Program-made: the position numbers and the translations under genes
Origin: Vibrio tubiashii ATCC 19109
GTDB lineage: Bacteria; Pseudomonadota; Gammaproteobacteria; Enterobacterales; Vibrionaceae
Length of the DNA stretch: 64,000 bases
NCBI RefSeq assembly: GCF_000772105.1
Contig: NZ_CP009354.1
Location: forward strand, 2,170,001-2,234,000
Direction: 5' to 3'
The notes under the pieces: model-generated
What the model was told of the DNA's origin: nothing
What the model saw: only the letters and a program-made list of their open reading frames with translations
Database searches by the model: none
Shown: in pieces, positions 46,075-55,865 of the stretch
Layout of the letters: every line of letters starts with the position of its first letter
Position numbering within the stretch: position 1 is the stretch's first letter

Positions 46075-46874
46075 GAGTCGATCATCTCCTGAATTCGTTT
46101 AGTTGTTTTTCCAATATCAAACTGGTGTGAATCAATAGCACAAATCGGCACTACGCCTAAGATAGAGTTTGTCATAAACACTTCATCAGCGTTAAGCAAA
46201 TCAGAGAGTTTATACTCCCCTATGTGAGTTTCAATCCCCTCTGCCTGCGCCCATTCCAATACAACGCGTCGTATAACTCCGCTGACACCTGCTTTATCTA
46301 AGCTAGGGGTGAACAGTGTTGACCCCTTTACCCAAAACAAGTTTGCCATGGTGGTTTCAATCACGTTGTCATCAATATCAAGCGCGATCCCGTCAGCAAA
46401 CGAATGCTGCTCTAACTCAGCTTTAAGCAACACTTGCTCAAGACGGTTGTTATGTTTGTGTCCCGCCAGTAAAGGGCTATGACCAAGTCGTCGCTCGCAG
46501 ACACCCAGTTTTAAGCCTTGCTCACTCCATTGTTCATAGTGAGCAGGATAAATAAAGTCGCTAATAGTAACATTTGGTGAGGCTACATGAGTAGGGCTAT
46601 ATCCTCTTCCTCCCTCACCTCGGCTGATATGCAGTTTTAACCCCGCTTTTCGGTCGTTGCGAACTGCCTGAGCTAGCCAACTTTCGACTTGAGTCCAATC
46701 AGGACGAGAGATGAATAGTGCGTCCAAACAAGCGTTCATGCGGTCAATATGCTTTGACCAATGAGCAATGTGCCCTTCTCGCGTCAGCATAGTGGTGAAG
46801 CAGCCGTCACCATATTGAAACGAACGATCTGTCACCGAGATTGACTCACAACAGACACCATTGACTATGAACAT
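46071..46874 (-). CDS. pabC: aminodeoxychorismate lyase
   Basis: PLP fold-type IV lyase that makes p-aminobenzoate for folate, 267 aa. Visible features are the N-terminal FQYGDGCFTTML, the PLP lysine in LAGHKHNNRLEQVLL, ETTMANLFWVKG and MTNSILGVVPI. It is the first gene of the five-gene block ending in tatD, and a terminator separates it from fabF upstream. Confidence 0.93.
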   Translation of the reverse strand: MFIVNGVCCESISVTDRSFQYGDGCFTTMLTREGHIAHWSKHIDRMNACLDALFISRPDWTQVESWLAQAVRNDRKAGLKLHISRGEGGRGYSPTHVASPNVTISDFIYPAHYEQWSEQGLKLGVCERRLGHSPLLAGHKHNNRLEQVLLKAELEQHSFADGIALDIDDNVIETTMANLFWVKGSTLFTPSLDKAGVSGVIRRVVLEWAQAEGIETHIGEYKLSDLLNADEVFMTNSILGVVPICAIDSHQFDIGKTTKRIQEMIDS

Positions 46875-46934
46875 GCGAATTCCTTTTTATCACCATTGCT
46901 TGAGCGCCGAGTTTTGAGAGACCATTAAATAACA

Positions 46935-46966
46935 AAACGGCTTAATGCCAAAGCATTAAGCCGTTT
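46935..46966 (-). terminator. terminator of the fab operon after fabF
   Basis: A 14-bp stem (AAACGGCTTAATGC, 46935-46948; GCATTAAGCCGTTT, 46953-46966) with a T-rich minus-strand tail, 25 bp after the fabF stop. Confidence 0.88.
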
Positions 46967-46990
46967 ATTTAGTCTAATTCAGGCGCTTGT

Positions 46991-48232
46991 TTAGATTTTT
47001 TTAAATACTAGTGAGCCGTTAGTGCCACCGAAGCCGAATGAGTTACAGATTGCGTAATCCATTGAAACTTCTTTAGCAGTATGCGGAACTAAATCGATAT
47101 CTAAACCTTCTTCAGGGTTGTCTAGGTTGATTGTTGGTGGAACCATTTGGTCAACCAAAGACATCACCGTGATGATCGCTTCTACAGAACCTGCAGCACC
47201 AAGCAAGTGACCAGTCATAGACTTAGTTGAAGACACTTTAACTTGCTTAGAACCTTCTTCACCTAGCGCACGTTTAACGCCTTTAATTTCAGCGACATCA
47301 CCGGCTGGTGTAGAAGTACCGTGAGCATTCACATAGCCTACTTGAGTGCCAGTGATACCTGCATCACGCATTGCCGCTTCCATCGCTAGTGCACCGCCTG
47401 AACCGTCTTCACTTGGAGACGTCATATGGTAAGCATCGCCAGACATACCGAAACCGACAAGCTCAGCGTAAATTTTTGCACCGCGAGCTTTTGCGTGTTC
47501 GTATTCTTCAAGAACCATCATGCCCGCGCCATCACCAAGAACAAAACCATCGCGGTCTTTATCCCATGGACGAGAAGCTTTTTGTGGTTCGTCGTTACGA
47601 GTAGAAAGTGCTTTCGCGGCACCAAAGCCTGCCATACCTAGAGGTGTAGATGCTTTCTCTGCACCACCTGCAACCATAGCTTCTGCATCACCGTATGCAA
47701 TCATACGAGCCGCATGGCCGATGTTATGTAGACCTGTTGTACACGCCGTCGAGATCGCGATGTTTGGACCGCGAAGACCACGCATAATAGATAAGTTACC
47801 TGCAACCATGTTTACGATGGTTGATGGTACGAAGAATGGGCTCACTTTACGTGGACCTTTCTCAACAAGCGCTGTGTGGCCTGCTTCGATAAGGTCTAGG
47901 CCACCAATGCCTGAACCGATTGCAACGCCAACACGAGGAGCGTTTTCTTCGTTAATTTGTAAACCAGAGTCATCTAGAGCTTGGATACCAGCTGCAATGC
48001 CGTATTGGATAAATAGATCCATTTTACGTGCATCTTTTTTAGACATGTATTCAGTACAGTCAAAATCTTTTACTAGACCCGCAAAGCGAGTAGAAAAGTT
48101 TTCAGCATCAAAGTGCTCGATATTCACGATACCGCTTTGACCTGCTAGCAGGGCTTTCCAAGATGATTCTACGGTGTTGCCTACCGGTGACAACATACCC
48201 ATGCCAGTGACAACAACACGACGCTTGGACAC
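46991..48232 (-). CDS. fabF: beta-ketoacyl-ACP synthase II
   Basis: Elongates fatty acids by condensing acyl groups with malonyl-ACP. The 413-aa thiolase-fold enzyme shows the Cys-His-His triad: [24 protein letters not shown] and [12 protein letters not shown]. The frame continues 60 bases upstream, but a GTG at 48232 preceded by CGGAGAA gives the standard start [11 protein letters not shown] and the length of E. coli FabF. It lies downstream of acpP. Confidence 0.95.
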   Translation of the reverse strand: MSKRRVVVTGMGMLSPVGNTVESSWKALLAGQSGIVNIEHFDAENFSTRFAGLVKDFDCTEYMSKKDARKMDLFIQYGIAAGIQALDDSGLQINEENAPRVGVAIGSGIGGLDLIEAGHTALVEKGPRKVSPFFVPSTIVNMVAGNLSIMRGLRGPNIAISTACTTGLHNIGHAARMIAYGDAEAMVAGGAEKASTPLGMAGFGAAKALSTRNDEPQKASRPWDKDRDGFVLGDGAGMMVLEEYEHAKARGAKIYAELVGFGMSGDAYHMTSPSEDGSGGALAMEAAMRDAGITGTQVGYVNAHGTSTPAGDVAEIKGVKRALGEEGSKQVKVSSTKSMTGHLLGAAGSVEAIITVMSLVDQMVPPTINLDNPEEGLDIDLVPHTAKEVSMDYAICNSFGFGGTNGSLVFKKI

Positions 48233-48322
48233 GATATTATTCTCCGGAATTGAAATGATTCTATGGAAGGATAGAAGGGTTAAAGAGAACACAGGCGGCC
48301 AGAAGGCCGCCTGGGAGAGATA

Positions 48323-48556
48323 TTACTGAGCGCTGTTTACGTAGTCGATTGCAGCTTGAACAGTAGTGATTTTCTCAGCTTCTTCGTCTGGAATCTCAGT
48401 GTCAAATTCTTCTTCTAGAGCCATTACTAGTTCAACAGTGTCTAGAGAATCAGCACCTAGGTCGTCAACGAATGAAGCTTCGTTCTTAACTTCAGCTTCG
48501 TCTACACCTAGCTGTTCAACAATGATTTTCTTTACGCGTTCTTCGATGTTGCTCAT
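48323..48556 (-). CDS. acpP: acyl carrier protein
   Basis: Carries growing acyl chains in fatty-acid synthesis. The 77-aa acidic four-helix protein has the phosphopantetheine serine S37 in [12 protein letters not shown]. It has a strong AAGGAAAAGAAAA-type leader. The 306-bp gap upstream probably holds its own promoter, as acpP is needed in great excess. Confidence 0.97.
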
Positions 48557-48862
48557 TTTTTCTTTTCCTTTACAGATTTCGCCTAATGCGATGATTCAGT
48601 AGTTTATTCGAACTACCAAAAGTTGCAAGAGGGACCTTGCTGGTCAAACCACAATTTTAGCGATTTTAACCGAAATTCAATACATTTTTGACTTAAATCA
48701 TGCACAAATCTTGCGCACGTTCATATCAAGAATCTCAAACTATAGGCCATTTTAATGACAATAAATAGCCAAGTTGGTGACATTAAGTGCAAATTCACTC
48801 TACCCGCAGAAATTTGAATGAAATTTAATGAAAAAGTTCACTAATTCTGCAAGGTAAGCGAT
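48557..48862 (-). promoter_or_regulatory. acpP upstream region
   Basis: 306 bp between fabG and acpP with no gene and no terminator. AT-rich stretches and TTGAC-like hexamers are present, but I cannot settle a single promoter. It probably gives acpP extra transcription beyond read-through from fabG. Confidence 0.45.
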
Positions 48863-49600
48863 TTACACCATGTACATGCCGCCATTTACATGCAAAGTTT
48901 CGCCAGTAATGTATGCCGCTTCAGGAGAAGCAAGGAATACCACTGCCGATGCAATTTCACGTGGATCACCTAAACGACCTGCAGGAACTGCAGAAAGAGT
49001 CGATGCACGTTGCTCTTCGTTTAACGCTTTAGTCATGTCTGTTTCGATAAAGCCAGGTGCAACAGTGTTAACTGTTACGCCACGTGAAGCAACTTCACGT
49101 GCCATAGATTTAGTGAAACCAATAACACCCGCTTTTGCTGCTGCGTAGTTAGCTTGACCTGCGTTACCCATAGTACCGACAACAGAACCTACGTTGATGA
49201 TACGACCAGCGCGTTTCTTCATCATACCGCGAAGTACAGCTTTAGACATACGGAAGATAGGTGTTAGGTTGGTATCAATGATGTCATCCCACTCTGAATC
49301 TTTCATACGCATCAGAAGGTTATCACGAGTGATGCCTGCGTTATTTACTAGGATATCAATTGCACCAAACTCATCGTTGATTGTTTTTAGTGTCGCTTCA
49401 ATTGACTCAACGTCAGTAACGTTAAGTGCTAGACCTTTACCATTTTCACCAAGGTACTCGCTGATTGCAGCCGCGCCGCCTTCAGAAGTCGCAGTACCGA
49501 TTACTGTCGCGCCACGCTCAACCAATAGTTCAGCAATTGCACGACCAATACCACGGCTTGCGCCAGTGACTAGAGCAATCTTACCTTCTAGGTTCATCAT
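48863..49600 (-). CDS. fabG: 3-oxoacyl-ACP reductase
   Basis: NADPH-dependent reduction of beta-ketoacyl-ACP. The short-chain dehydrogenase (245 aa from the first of two adjacent ATGs, 244 from the second) has VTGASRGIGRAIAE, NNAGITRDNLLMRM and the Ser-Tyr-Lys triad in INVGSVVGTMGNAGQANYAAAK. The first ATG has AGGA at a better distance; the second gives the E. coli N-terminus. It sits between fabD and acpP. Confidence 0.96.
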   Translation of the reverse strand: MMNLEGKIALVTGASRGIGRAIAELLVERGATVIGTATSEGGAAAISEYLGENGKGLALNVTDVESIEATLKTINDEFGAIDILVNNAGITRDNLLMRMKDSEWDDIIDTNLTPIFRMSKAVLRGMMKKRAGRIINVGSVVGTMGNAGQANYAAAKAGVIGFTKSMAREVASRGVTVNTVAPGFIETDMTKALNEEQRASTLSAVPAGRLGDPREIASAVVFLASPEAAYITGETLHVNGGMYMV

Positions 49601-49624
49601 GTTCTTTATTCCTATGTCCTTTAA

Positions 49625-50548
49625 TTACTTAGCAGCTTCTAGAGATGCAGTATCATTCACTGCAGCGCCACTTAGTGTCTTAACAATTCGTTTTGTTAGG
49701 CCAGATAGAACCTTACCAGGGCCAAGCTCTAGTAACTTCTCTACGCCTTGCTCGCTCATCAGTTGCACGCTCTCAGTCCAACGAACTGGGCTGTAAAGCT
49801 GACGAACAAGCGCATCTTTGATTTTCGCAGGATCGGTTTCCGCAGCTACGTCAACGTTATTGATAACAGGGAACTGAGGTGCGTTGAATTCGATTTCTTC
49901 TAGTGCCACTGCTAGCTTGTCTGCTGCAGGTTTCATCAGTGCACAGTGAGAAGGTACAGAAACAGGAAGTGGAAGCGCGCGCTTAGCACCGGCTTCTTTA
50001 CATAGTGCGCCCGCACGTTCTACTGCATCTTTACTACCGGCAATCACAACTTGGCCAGGCGAGTTGAAGTTTACTGGTGAAACCACTTCGCCTTGCGCTG
50101 CTTCTTCACAAGCTTTTGCGATAGCATCATCATCAAGACCGATGATCGCATACATTGCGCCTGTTCCAGCCGGAACCGCTTCTTGCATTAGTTGACCACG
50201 TAGTTCAACCAGTTTGATCGCTTGCTTAAAGTCAATCACGCCAGCACATACTAATGCAGAGTATTCACCTAGACTGTGACCCGCTAAATTAGCTGGTTGC
50301 TCTAGGCCTTGCTCTTGCCATACGCGCCAGATCGCTACAGAAGATGCTAGCAATGCAGGTTGAGTACGGTGTGTTTGGTTTAGATCTTCTGCAGGACCAT
50401 TCTGAACTAGAGCCCATAGGTCGTAGCCTAGTGCTTCCGATGCTTCTGCAAATGTTTGATTAACGACTTCAAATTGTTCGCCAAGTTCAGCAAGCATACC
50501 CACAGCTTGTGAGCCCTGACCTGGAAATACGATAGCAAACTTGCTCAT
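49625..50548 (-). CDS. fabD: malonyl-CoA:ACP transacylase
   Basis: Loads malonyl groups onto ACP. The 307-aa protein has the family start FAIVFPGQGSQAVGM, the nucleophile in LAGHSLGEYSALV, the arginine in VELRGQLMQEAVP and the histidine in SVPSHCALMKPA. It is 24 bp upstream of fabG. A terminator-like hairpin lies between it and fabH. Confidence 0.96.
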   Translation of the reverse strand: MSKFAIVFPGQGSQAVGMLAELGEQFEVVNQTFAEASEALGYDLWALVQNGPAEDLNQTHRTQPALLASSVAIWRVWQEQGLEQPANLAGHSLGEYSALVCAGVIDFKQAIKLVELRGQLMQEAVPAGTGAMYAIIGLDDDAIAKACEEAAQGEVVSPVNFNSPGQVVIAGSKDAVERAGALCKEAGAKRALPLPVSVPSHCALMKPAADKLAVALEEIEFNAPQFPVINNVDVAAETDPAKIKDALVRQLYSPVRWTESVQLMSEQGVEKLLELGPGKVLSGLTKRIVKTLSGAAVNDTASLEAAK

Positions 50549-50592
50549 TTTCTTTTCCTTAAAACCGTTTCTTTATTTAAAAGAAGAAAGAA

Positions 50593-50614
50593 AAGATGCC
50601 TATCAAGGCATCTT
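50593..50614 (-). terminator. attenuator-like hairpin between fabH and fabD
   Basis: An 8-bp stem (AAGATGCC, 50593-50600; GGCATCTT, 50607-50614) with a 6-nt loop. On the transcribed strand it is followed by TTCTTTC, so it could end part of the fabH transcripts. fabD would then rely on read-through. Confidence 0.5.
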
Positions 50615-50632
50615 AATTTTGAATTCTATAGC

Positions 50633-51613
50633 TTAGAACTTAACGAGAGCTGAGCCCCAAGTAAAGCCACCACCAAATGCCTCAAGCAGCAGTGTTTGAC
50701 CACGCTTAATTCGCCCATCACGCACCGCTTCATCCAGTGCTGTTGGTACGGTTGCCGCAGAAGTATTGCCATGACGGTCCAATGTAACGACCACTTGTTC
50801 CATCGGCATTGAAAGCTTCTTAGCAGTTGCGGAAATAATACGTAGGTTTGCTTGATGAGGAACTAGCCAGTCTAACTCTGACTTGTCCATATCATTCTCT
50901 TTAAGTGTCTCTTTAACTAGGCGAGAAAGCTGAGTAACGGCAACTTTAAATACTTCGTTACCGGCCATATGCAGCCAGCTATTGATATCTTCGCTATGCT
51001 CAGATTCGCTTTGTACTTTCTCATGGCGATCTGGGAATTTGAGGCTTAATAGCTCACCAAAGCGGCCATCAGAGTTAATCGTGGTTGATAAGATACCAGG
51101 CTCTTCACTCGCACCAACGACAACGGCACCCGCAGCATCCCCGAAGAGAATAATCGTTGAACGATCGTTAGGGTCACAGGTTTTAGACAAAGCGTCAGCA
51201 CCGATCACTAGGATGTTCTTACAGTGACCTGTTTTGATGTACTGATCGGCAACCGACAAGGCATATACAAACCCTGAACATGCCGCCGCCATATCAAACG
51301 CAGGACAATGCTTAATGCCCAGAAGCGCTTGAACCTGACATGCCGCTGATGGGAATGCGTGAGAACCACTAGTCGTCGCTACAAGAATCATGTCGATATC
51401 GTCTTTATCGATACCTGCCATCTCGATAGCATTCTTCGCCGCTTGGTAGCCCATGTCTGCAACTGTTTCGTTTTCAGCTGCAATGCGACGCTCTTTAATA
51501 CCAGTACGAGTTACAATCCACTCATCACTTGTATCTACCATTTTCTCTAAGTCTGCGTTTGAACGCACCTGAGATGGCAGGTAGCTGCCAGTACCTAAAA
51601 TTTTGCTATACAT
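50633..51613 (-). CDS. fabH: beta-ketoacyl-ACP synthase III
   Basis: Starts fatty-acid chains by joining acetyl-CoA and malonyl-ACP. The 326-aa protein has the Cys-His-Asn triad: [23 protein letters not shown] and [12 protein letters not shown], plus the C-terminal [15 protein letters not shown]. It begins 5 bp after the plsX stop. Confidence 0.96.
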   Translation of the reverse strand: MYSKILGTGSYLPSQVRSNADLEKMVDTSDEWIVTRTGIKERRIAAENETVADMGYQAAKNAIEMAGIDKDDIDMILVATTSGSHAFPSAACQVQALLGIKHCPAFDMAAACSGFVYALSVADQYIKTGHCKNILVIGADALSKTCDPNDRSTIILFGDAAGAVVVGASEEPGILSTTINSDGRFGELLSLKFPDRHEKVQSESEHSEDINSWLHMAGNEVFKVAVTQLSRLVKETLKENDMDKSELDWLVPHQANLRIISATAKKLSMPMEQVVVTLDRHGNTSAATVPTALDEAVRDGRIKRGQTLLLEAFGGGFTWGSALVKF

Positions 51614-51618
51614 GAAGA

Positions 51619-52644
51619 CTAATAATGCCTCTCGAGTAAAACCGCTTCCAAACGATCGCTAATACGGCTTGGTACTTGTCGTTTGACCTCATGTAGTGCC
51701 TCACCAATTGCATTGATGACTGCCTCTACATCAGCACTTCCGTGGCTTTTTATGACAATGCCGCGCAATCCTAGCAAACTTGCGCCGTTATACTGGTCGG
51801 GGTTCAATGTTTTTAGTTCATTAAATAGTCCGGAAAACAATTTTCTTGCAATCCAACCCTTTATAGATGAGGTCATCATACTCGATTTCAACTTATCGAT
51901 AAAAAGTTGTGCTGTGCCTTCACATGCTTTTAGACAAACATTGCCCACAAAACCATCACAAACAACGACGTCTGCGGCATCATGGAGTAATTGATTACCT
52001 TCAATATAGCCAACAAAGTTCACCGAACGAGTATTTTCCAACATTTCTGCACAGCGCTTGACGAGGTCATTACCTTTTATTTCTTCAGCGCCTATGTTGA
52101 GAATGGCTACTCGGGGTGGCTTACCTACATACTGCTCTACAAGTGCACTACCCATAACGGCAAATTGAAACAACGAATCCGCATCACTTGATACATTGGC
52201 CCCTAAGTCCAACATCCAAGTTCGACCACCGGAAGCTGTCGGTAAGGCAGAGATAAGCGCAGGGCGTTCGATACCCGGTAACAGCTTCAACTTAAATCGC
52301 GATAAGGCCATCAAAGCACCCGTATTTCCACAGCTAACACATGCATCGGCTTGACTGTCGGCGACAAGATCAATAGCCATGCCCATAGAGCTGCCTTGAT
52401 TGTTACGGAGTGCGAGGGAAGGTTTTTCTGTGTTGGAAATCACTCGGTCTGCGTGCTCAATACTCAAACGAGCATCTGGCTGGTAACCAAGAGAAGATAA
52501 TTGAGATGTGATCGCGTTTTGATCACCAATAAGGATCACTTTTAGCTCTGGGAAATGCGACAGTGCCTGCACGGCGGCAGGCACTGTGACGCGAGGACCG
52601 AAATCCCCGCCCATTGCATCAAGTGCAACGGTTATATTTTGCAA
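51619..52644 (-). CDS. plsX: phosphate acyltransferase
   Basis: Makes acyl-phosphate from acyl-ACP for phospholipid synthesis. The 341-aa protein has [12 protein letters not shown] near the start, [34 protein letters not shown] and [13 protein letters not shown]. The start is TTG at 52644 with AAGG eight bases upstream. It follows rpmF by 9 bp, as is usual. Confidence 0.95.
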   Translation of the reverse strand: MQNITVALDAMGGDFGPRVTVPAAVQALSHFPELKVILIGDQNAITSQLSSLGYQPDARLSIEHADRVISNTEKPSLALRNNQGSSMGMAIDLVADSQADACVSCGNTGALMALSRFKLKLLPGIERPALISALPTASGGRTWMLDLGANVSSDADSLFQFAVMGSALVEQYVGKPPRVAILNIGAEEIKGNDLVKRCAEMLENTRSVNFVGYIEGNQLLHDAADVVVCDGFVGNVCLKACEGTAQLFIDKLKSSMMTSSIKGWIARKLFSGLFNELKTLNPDQYNGASLLGLRGIVIKSHGSADVEAVINAIGEALHEVKRQVPSRISDRLEAVLLERHY

Positions 52645-52653
52645 AGGTCAACC

Positions 52654-52824
52654 TTACTTGTTGATAACCTTTTTGCCACGGTAGTAACCTTCAGCAGTTA
52701 CGTTGTGACGCAGGTGAGTTTCACCTGAAGTTGCGTCTACAGAAAGTGCAGCTGTAGTTAGGGCATCGTGTGAACGACGCATACCACGCATTGAACGAGA
52801 TTTCTTGCTCTTTTGTACGGCCAT
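52654..52824 (-). CDS. rpmF: 50S ribosomal protein L32
   Basis: A 56-aa basic ribosomal protein starting [20 protein letters not shown] and ending in [11 protein letters not shown]. It is the non-zinc form, with no cysteine pairs. It lies between yceD and plsX and links ribosome synthesis to lipid synthesis on one transcript. Confidence 0.97.
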   Translation of the reverse strand: MAVQKSKKSRSMRGMRRSHDALTTAALSVDATSGETHLRHNVTAEGYYRGKKVINK

Positions 52825-52854
52825 TGACCCTACTCCTATGTAAGTATTAAAGAA

Positions 52855-53385
52855 TTACTTCTTTAAGCTTTTTAAAACGTCAAATGGATTCGGCTTCTTT
52901 TCTTCTTCCACAATTTCTTCTGGAAGTTCACCAAACACCATATTATCTGAATCAACGCTACAGTCCGCTTCATCGTGCATTGCTATTTGAGGCAAGTTTA
53001 GAATGAACTCGTCTTCAACTAACTGTATTAGGTCTAACTCACCGTACTCGTTCAGATCTACCAAATCGTACTCTTCCGGTGCTTCCTCTTCAGTCTTCTC
53101 ACCTTTGTAAGGTGTATAAGTGAATTGGACCTCGCACTCATGTGCGAAAACCTCATTACAGCGCTGACACTCTAAGTCGACTTCGATGTTAGCTTTACCA
53201 GAGATAACAACGAGTCGCTGCTCATCTAAGTCAAATGACAGTGACACTTGGGCGTCGCGTTTAACGCCTTCAACTGATTCATCTAAGCGCTTAAAGAGAC
53301 TAACTTGAATAATACCTTCAACATCTAGTCGCTTCTGAGCAGCGCGTGACGGATCAATCGTACGCGGTATTTTTACCTTTTGCAT
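52855..53385 (-). CDS. yceD: 23S rRNA accumulation protein YceD (DUF177)
   Basis: A 176-aa acidic protein required for normal 23S rRNA levels in studied species. It has the DUF177 core with LECQRCNEVF (two cysteines, C73 and C76) and DEFILNLPQIAMHDEADC. It is the first gene of the yceD-rpmF-plsX-fab operon. The divergent maf gene begins 149 bp away. Confidence 0.92.
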   Translation of the reverse strand: MQKVKIPRTIDPSRAAQKRLDVEGIIQVSLFKRLDESVEGVKRDAQVSLSFDLDEQRLVVISGKANIEVDLECQRCNEVFAHECEVQFTYTPYKGEKTEEEAPEEYDLVDLNEYGELDLIQLVEDEFILNLPQIAMHDEADCSVDSDNMVFGELPEEIVEEEKKPNPFDVLKSLKK

Positions 53386-53533
53386 AGGGCGCGAATTCTA
53401 TCTTCCAAATCGTTTATAGTCAAAGAAAAAGGGCAAAAAAATGTACTTTTTTTCCTTATCAGCTTGAGAGCTAGTATAGAAGACATAATATGAATTAAGC
53501 TCTCACCAACTCTTGTTTTGATTGTAAAGAAAA

Positions 53534-54115
53534 ATGCCGAATTACCAACTAGTTTTAGCCTCTACATCGCCATATCGTAAACAACTGCTCAATAAACTAG
53601 CGATAGAATTTGTGACAGCTTCTCCCGATTTCGATGAAACTCCACTAGAGAATGAAGCGCCTATCGAATTAGTAAGAAGACTCGCCAAAGGCAAAGCAGA
53701 GTCTTGTTCAGTGAGTCAGCCAAGTTTAGTTATCGGTAGCGATCAGGTTTGCGTAATTAACGGCAACATCATCGGCAAACCGCATACACGCGAAAAGGCG
53801 ATTGAGCAGCTACTTGACCAAAGCGGTCAGTCTATTCAGTTTTATACCGGCTTAGCTCTGCACAATACTCATACCGGGCTCACCGACATAAAAGTCGATA
53901 CCTTCACGGTCCACTTTAGAGCTCTAAGCAAAAAGCAGATCGAAAACTATGTAGATAAAGAGCAGCCTTTTTACTGTGCGGGAAGCTTTAAAAGTGAAGG
54001 CTTGGGTATTGCTCTATTTGAACGATTGGAAGGTAAAGACCCAAACACCTTAGTTGGACTGCCACTGATTGATTTGATTGCTATGCTCGCAGCACAAGGG
54101 GTAGAGGTGCTTTAG
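53534..54115 (+). CDS. Maf-family nucleotide pyrophosphatase, YceF type (7-methyl-GTP)
   Basis: Removes non-canonical nucleotides. The 193-aa protein has the Maf start LVLASTSPYRKQLLNKL, FDETPLENE, the catalytic aspartate in VIGSDQVCVING, IGKPHTREKA and GLPLIDLIAML. The pattern fits the YceF subfamily, which prefers 7-methyl-GTP, rather than the dTTP/UTP type. It is divergent from yceD, as in E. coli. The second copy of the repeat element follows immediately. Confidence 0.92.
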   Translation: MPNYQLVLASTSPYRKQLLNKLAIEFVTASPDFDETPLENEAPIELVRRLAKGKAESCSVSQPSLVIGSDQVCVINGNIIGKPHTREKAIEQLLDQSGQSIQFYTGLALHNTHTGLTDIKVDTFTVHFRALSKKQIENYVDKEQPFYCAGSFKSEGLGIALFERLEGKDPNTLVGLPLIDLIAMLAAQGVEVL

Positions 54116-54130
54116 CGGGATGCGGGAGAA

Positions 54131-54178
54131 CTGGAGAACTGGAGAACTGGAGAACTGGAGAACTGGAGAACTGGAGAA
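54131..54178 (+). repeat. tandem array of 8-bp CTGGAGAA, six units
   Basis: Six perfect head-to-tail copies of CTGGAGAA, preceded by a partial unit (GGGAGAA). It is the same unit and orientation as the eleven-copy array at 40554-40641. It begins 15 bases after the maf stop. Confidence 0.97.
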
Positions 54179-54345
54179 CTAAAACTGCTCCACTTCTATT
54201 GTGGGGGCAACTCTAGTTTTCCAGCAGCGTAGCGATCTAGCTTTCCCTAGAGCGGAGCTCTCCGATCTCGCCTCTCGCAACGAAGTGTTCCATAGGGCAA
54301 CGCCCGTTCCATTAGCGAAGCGAACCATAGGACGAAGTCCGTTCC
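54179..54345. repeat. mini-hairpin repeat element, copy 2
   Basis: It has the same order as copy 1: a CCAC/GTGG stem (54190-54204), CAACTCTAGTTTTCC, the shared 20-base module (54218-54237), then 11-base hairpins GAGC-GGA-GCTC (54250-54260), GGGC-AAC-GCCC (54295-54305) and GGAC-GAA-GTCC (54330-54340). It lies between the convergent maf and rluC genes. Stem sequences differ from copy 1 while pairing is kept. Confidence 0.85.
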
Positions 54346-54350
54346 CATTC

Positions 54351-55295
54351 CTATAGCTTACGCAGCCCCGCTAGCGCTTTCTCTAACTTCGGCTCCATTG
54401 GCGCGTTAACTTCCATCCACTCATCATTTGATGGGTGTTGGAACTTAATGTTAGCCGCATGAAGGAATAAGCGGTCTAAGCCAACTTTGCCCGTATAGGC
54501 GTCAAAACGTCGGTCACCATAGCGATCATCCCATGCAATTGGGTGACCCGTGTATTGGGTATGAACGCGAATTTGGTGCGTACGACCGGTAATCGGACTC
54601 GCCTGAATCAGCGTTGCATTGGCAAACTTCTCAATGATCTTAAATCTTGTTTCCGAAGCTTTACCATTAGGATTTACTCGCACAATACTGTTCACTTCGT
54701 TCTTAAGTAATGGCGCATTGACCTTTTTGCAGCTTGCTTTCCATTCGCCCATCACCAAAGCAAAATAGTACTTCTGTACCGTCTTTTCACGAAACTGTGC
54801 TTGCAAGTGACGCAGTGCCGAACGCTTCTTTGCCACCAGTAAAATGCCTGATGTGTCTCGGTCAATGCGATGCACTAATTCTAGGAACCTTGCTTGAGGG
54901 CGCAGTGCACGAAGTGCTTCAATCGCACCAAACTTTAATCCACTACCACCGTGAACAGCCGTTCCTGAAGGTTTGTTAAGGATTAACATATGATCGTCTT
55001 CATAGATGATCATATTTTCAAGCTCTGCGACCTTATTTAGCTTAGTGCTCGGCGCGACTTCTTCAGGCTTCTCTTCAATAGTAACCGGTGGAATTCGGAC
55101 AAGATCACCAGCCTGCAGCTTATATTCCGCTTTTACGCGCTTTTTGTTCACTCGCACTTCGCCTTTACGCAAAATACGGTAAACCATGCTTTTAGGGATA
55201 CTTTTCAATTGGTTGCGTAAGAAGTTATCAATACGCTGCCCTGCCATGTCGTCGTCAATGTCGACGAATTGGACTTTTGTTCTAATTTCACTCAT
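54351..55295 (-). CDS. rluC: 23S rRNA pseudouridine synthase C
   Basis: Makes pseudouridines 955, 2504 and 2580 of 23S rRNA (E. coli numbering). The 314-aa protein has an N-terminal S4 domain (QRIDNFLRNQLKSIPKSMVYRILRKGEVRVN) and the RluA-type catalytic motif HRIDRDTSGILLVAK, then GRTHQIRVH. It is divergent from rne, as in E. coli. The downstream gap is filled by repeat copy 2, and no ordinary terminator is visible. Confidence 0.95.
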   Translation of the reverse strand: MSEIRTKVQFVDIDDDMAGQRIDNFLRNQLKSIPKSMVYRILRKGEVRVNKKRVKAEYKLQAGDLVRIPPVTIEEKPEEVAPSTKLNKVAELENMIIYEDDHMLILNKPSGTAVHGGSGLKFGAIEALRALRPQARFLELVHRIDRDTSGILLVAKKRSALRHLQAQFREKTVQKYYFALVMGEWKASCKKVNAPLLKNEVNSIVRVNPNGKASETRFKIIEKFANATLIQASPITGRTHQIRVHTQYTGHPIAWDDRYGDRRFDAYTGKVGLDRLFLHAANIKFQHPSNDEWMEVNAPMEPKLEKALAGLRKL

Positions 55296-55504
55296 GAAGT
55301 TATTCTAACACTCTAAGTTGCGCAGATTCACATTTTCTTCGCAACAAAATGGAAAATTGCTCGATAAGAGTGGATTCAAATTCTGCTACGAATAAAAATC
55401 CATCAGTTTTATTACAATTTTCAAAAATATCTCTAATTAAACAAATAAAACAGTCACTTACAAAAAATAAAATCAGCTTTTTTAGCGTTTTATTATAAAG
55501 CAGA

Positions 55505-55533
55505 TTGCTGAGTTTAGTGGGTACTGCTATAGT
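55505..55533 (+). promoter_or_regulatory. predicted rne promoter
   Basis: TTGCTG (55505-55510) and TATAGT (55528-55533) are spaced by 17 bp, a good sigma-70 match. Transcription from about 55540 gives a leader of about 325 nt, similar to the long rne leader of E. coli. Confidence 0.6.
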
Positions 55534-55539
55534 TCACAC

Positions 55540-55865
55540 CTGCAATATATGATTTGGTTGCATTTTATACAAACCACCTCATATTTGAGCAATAAATTGA
55601 GTAGCCCGTTAATTTACCAAAATGCAGCACACGGCGTAAGACATTTTCGGGATTAACAAACTTGTCACCCTACTCGTCGCTCATCATGTTGAGTGTTTAC
55701 CGCCGCCGATGCGGCGCACAAGCTGAACGAGAAAAGTTTGTGAGACTGAAGTGCCCCAGAGCATCCCTCCAGCCGGGAGGCTGCACCGATTAAGCCATGG
55801 GATCAGGCACCTTGAAAGCGATCGCAGTGACAAGAAAAACAAAAGAATGACAACGAGATTTATCA
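55540..55865 (+). promoter_or_regulatory. rne 5' leader, probable autoregulatory RNA
   Basis: An untranslated leader of about 325 nt. Stem-loops include CGCCGC/GCGGCG (about 55703-55718) and CCTCC/GGAGG near 55765-55780. In enterics RNase E binds such a leader and degrades its own mRNA. No gene was found in it. The role is inferred from position and length; I did not fold it. Confidence 0.55.

Noticed and set aside
47520-48140. 206-residue frame antisense to fabF
   Set aside because: It lies fully inside a strongly conserved gene on the other strand. It is a by-product of codon use in fabF.
49194-49796. 200-residue frame antisense to fabG and fabD
   Set aside because: It covers parts of two certain genes and has no recognisable domain or ribosome site.
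54116-54350. Integron attC or VCR repeat, common in Vibrio
   Set aside because: There is no core-site or attC architecture, no cassette genes around it, and the element is made of short tandem units and 11-base hairpins.
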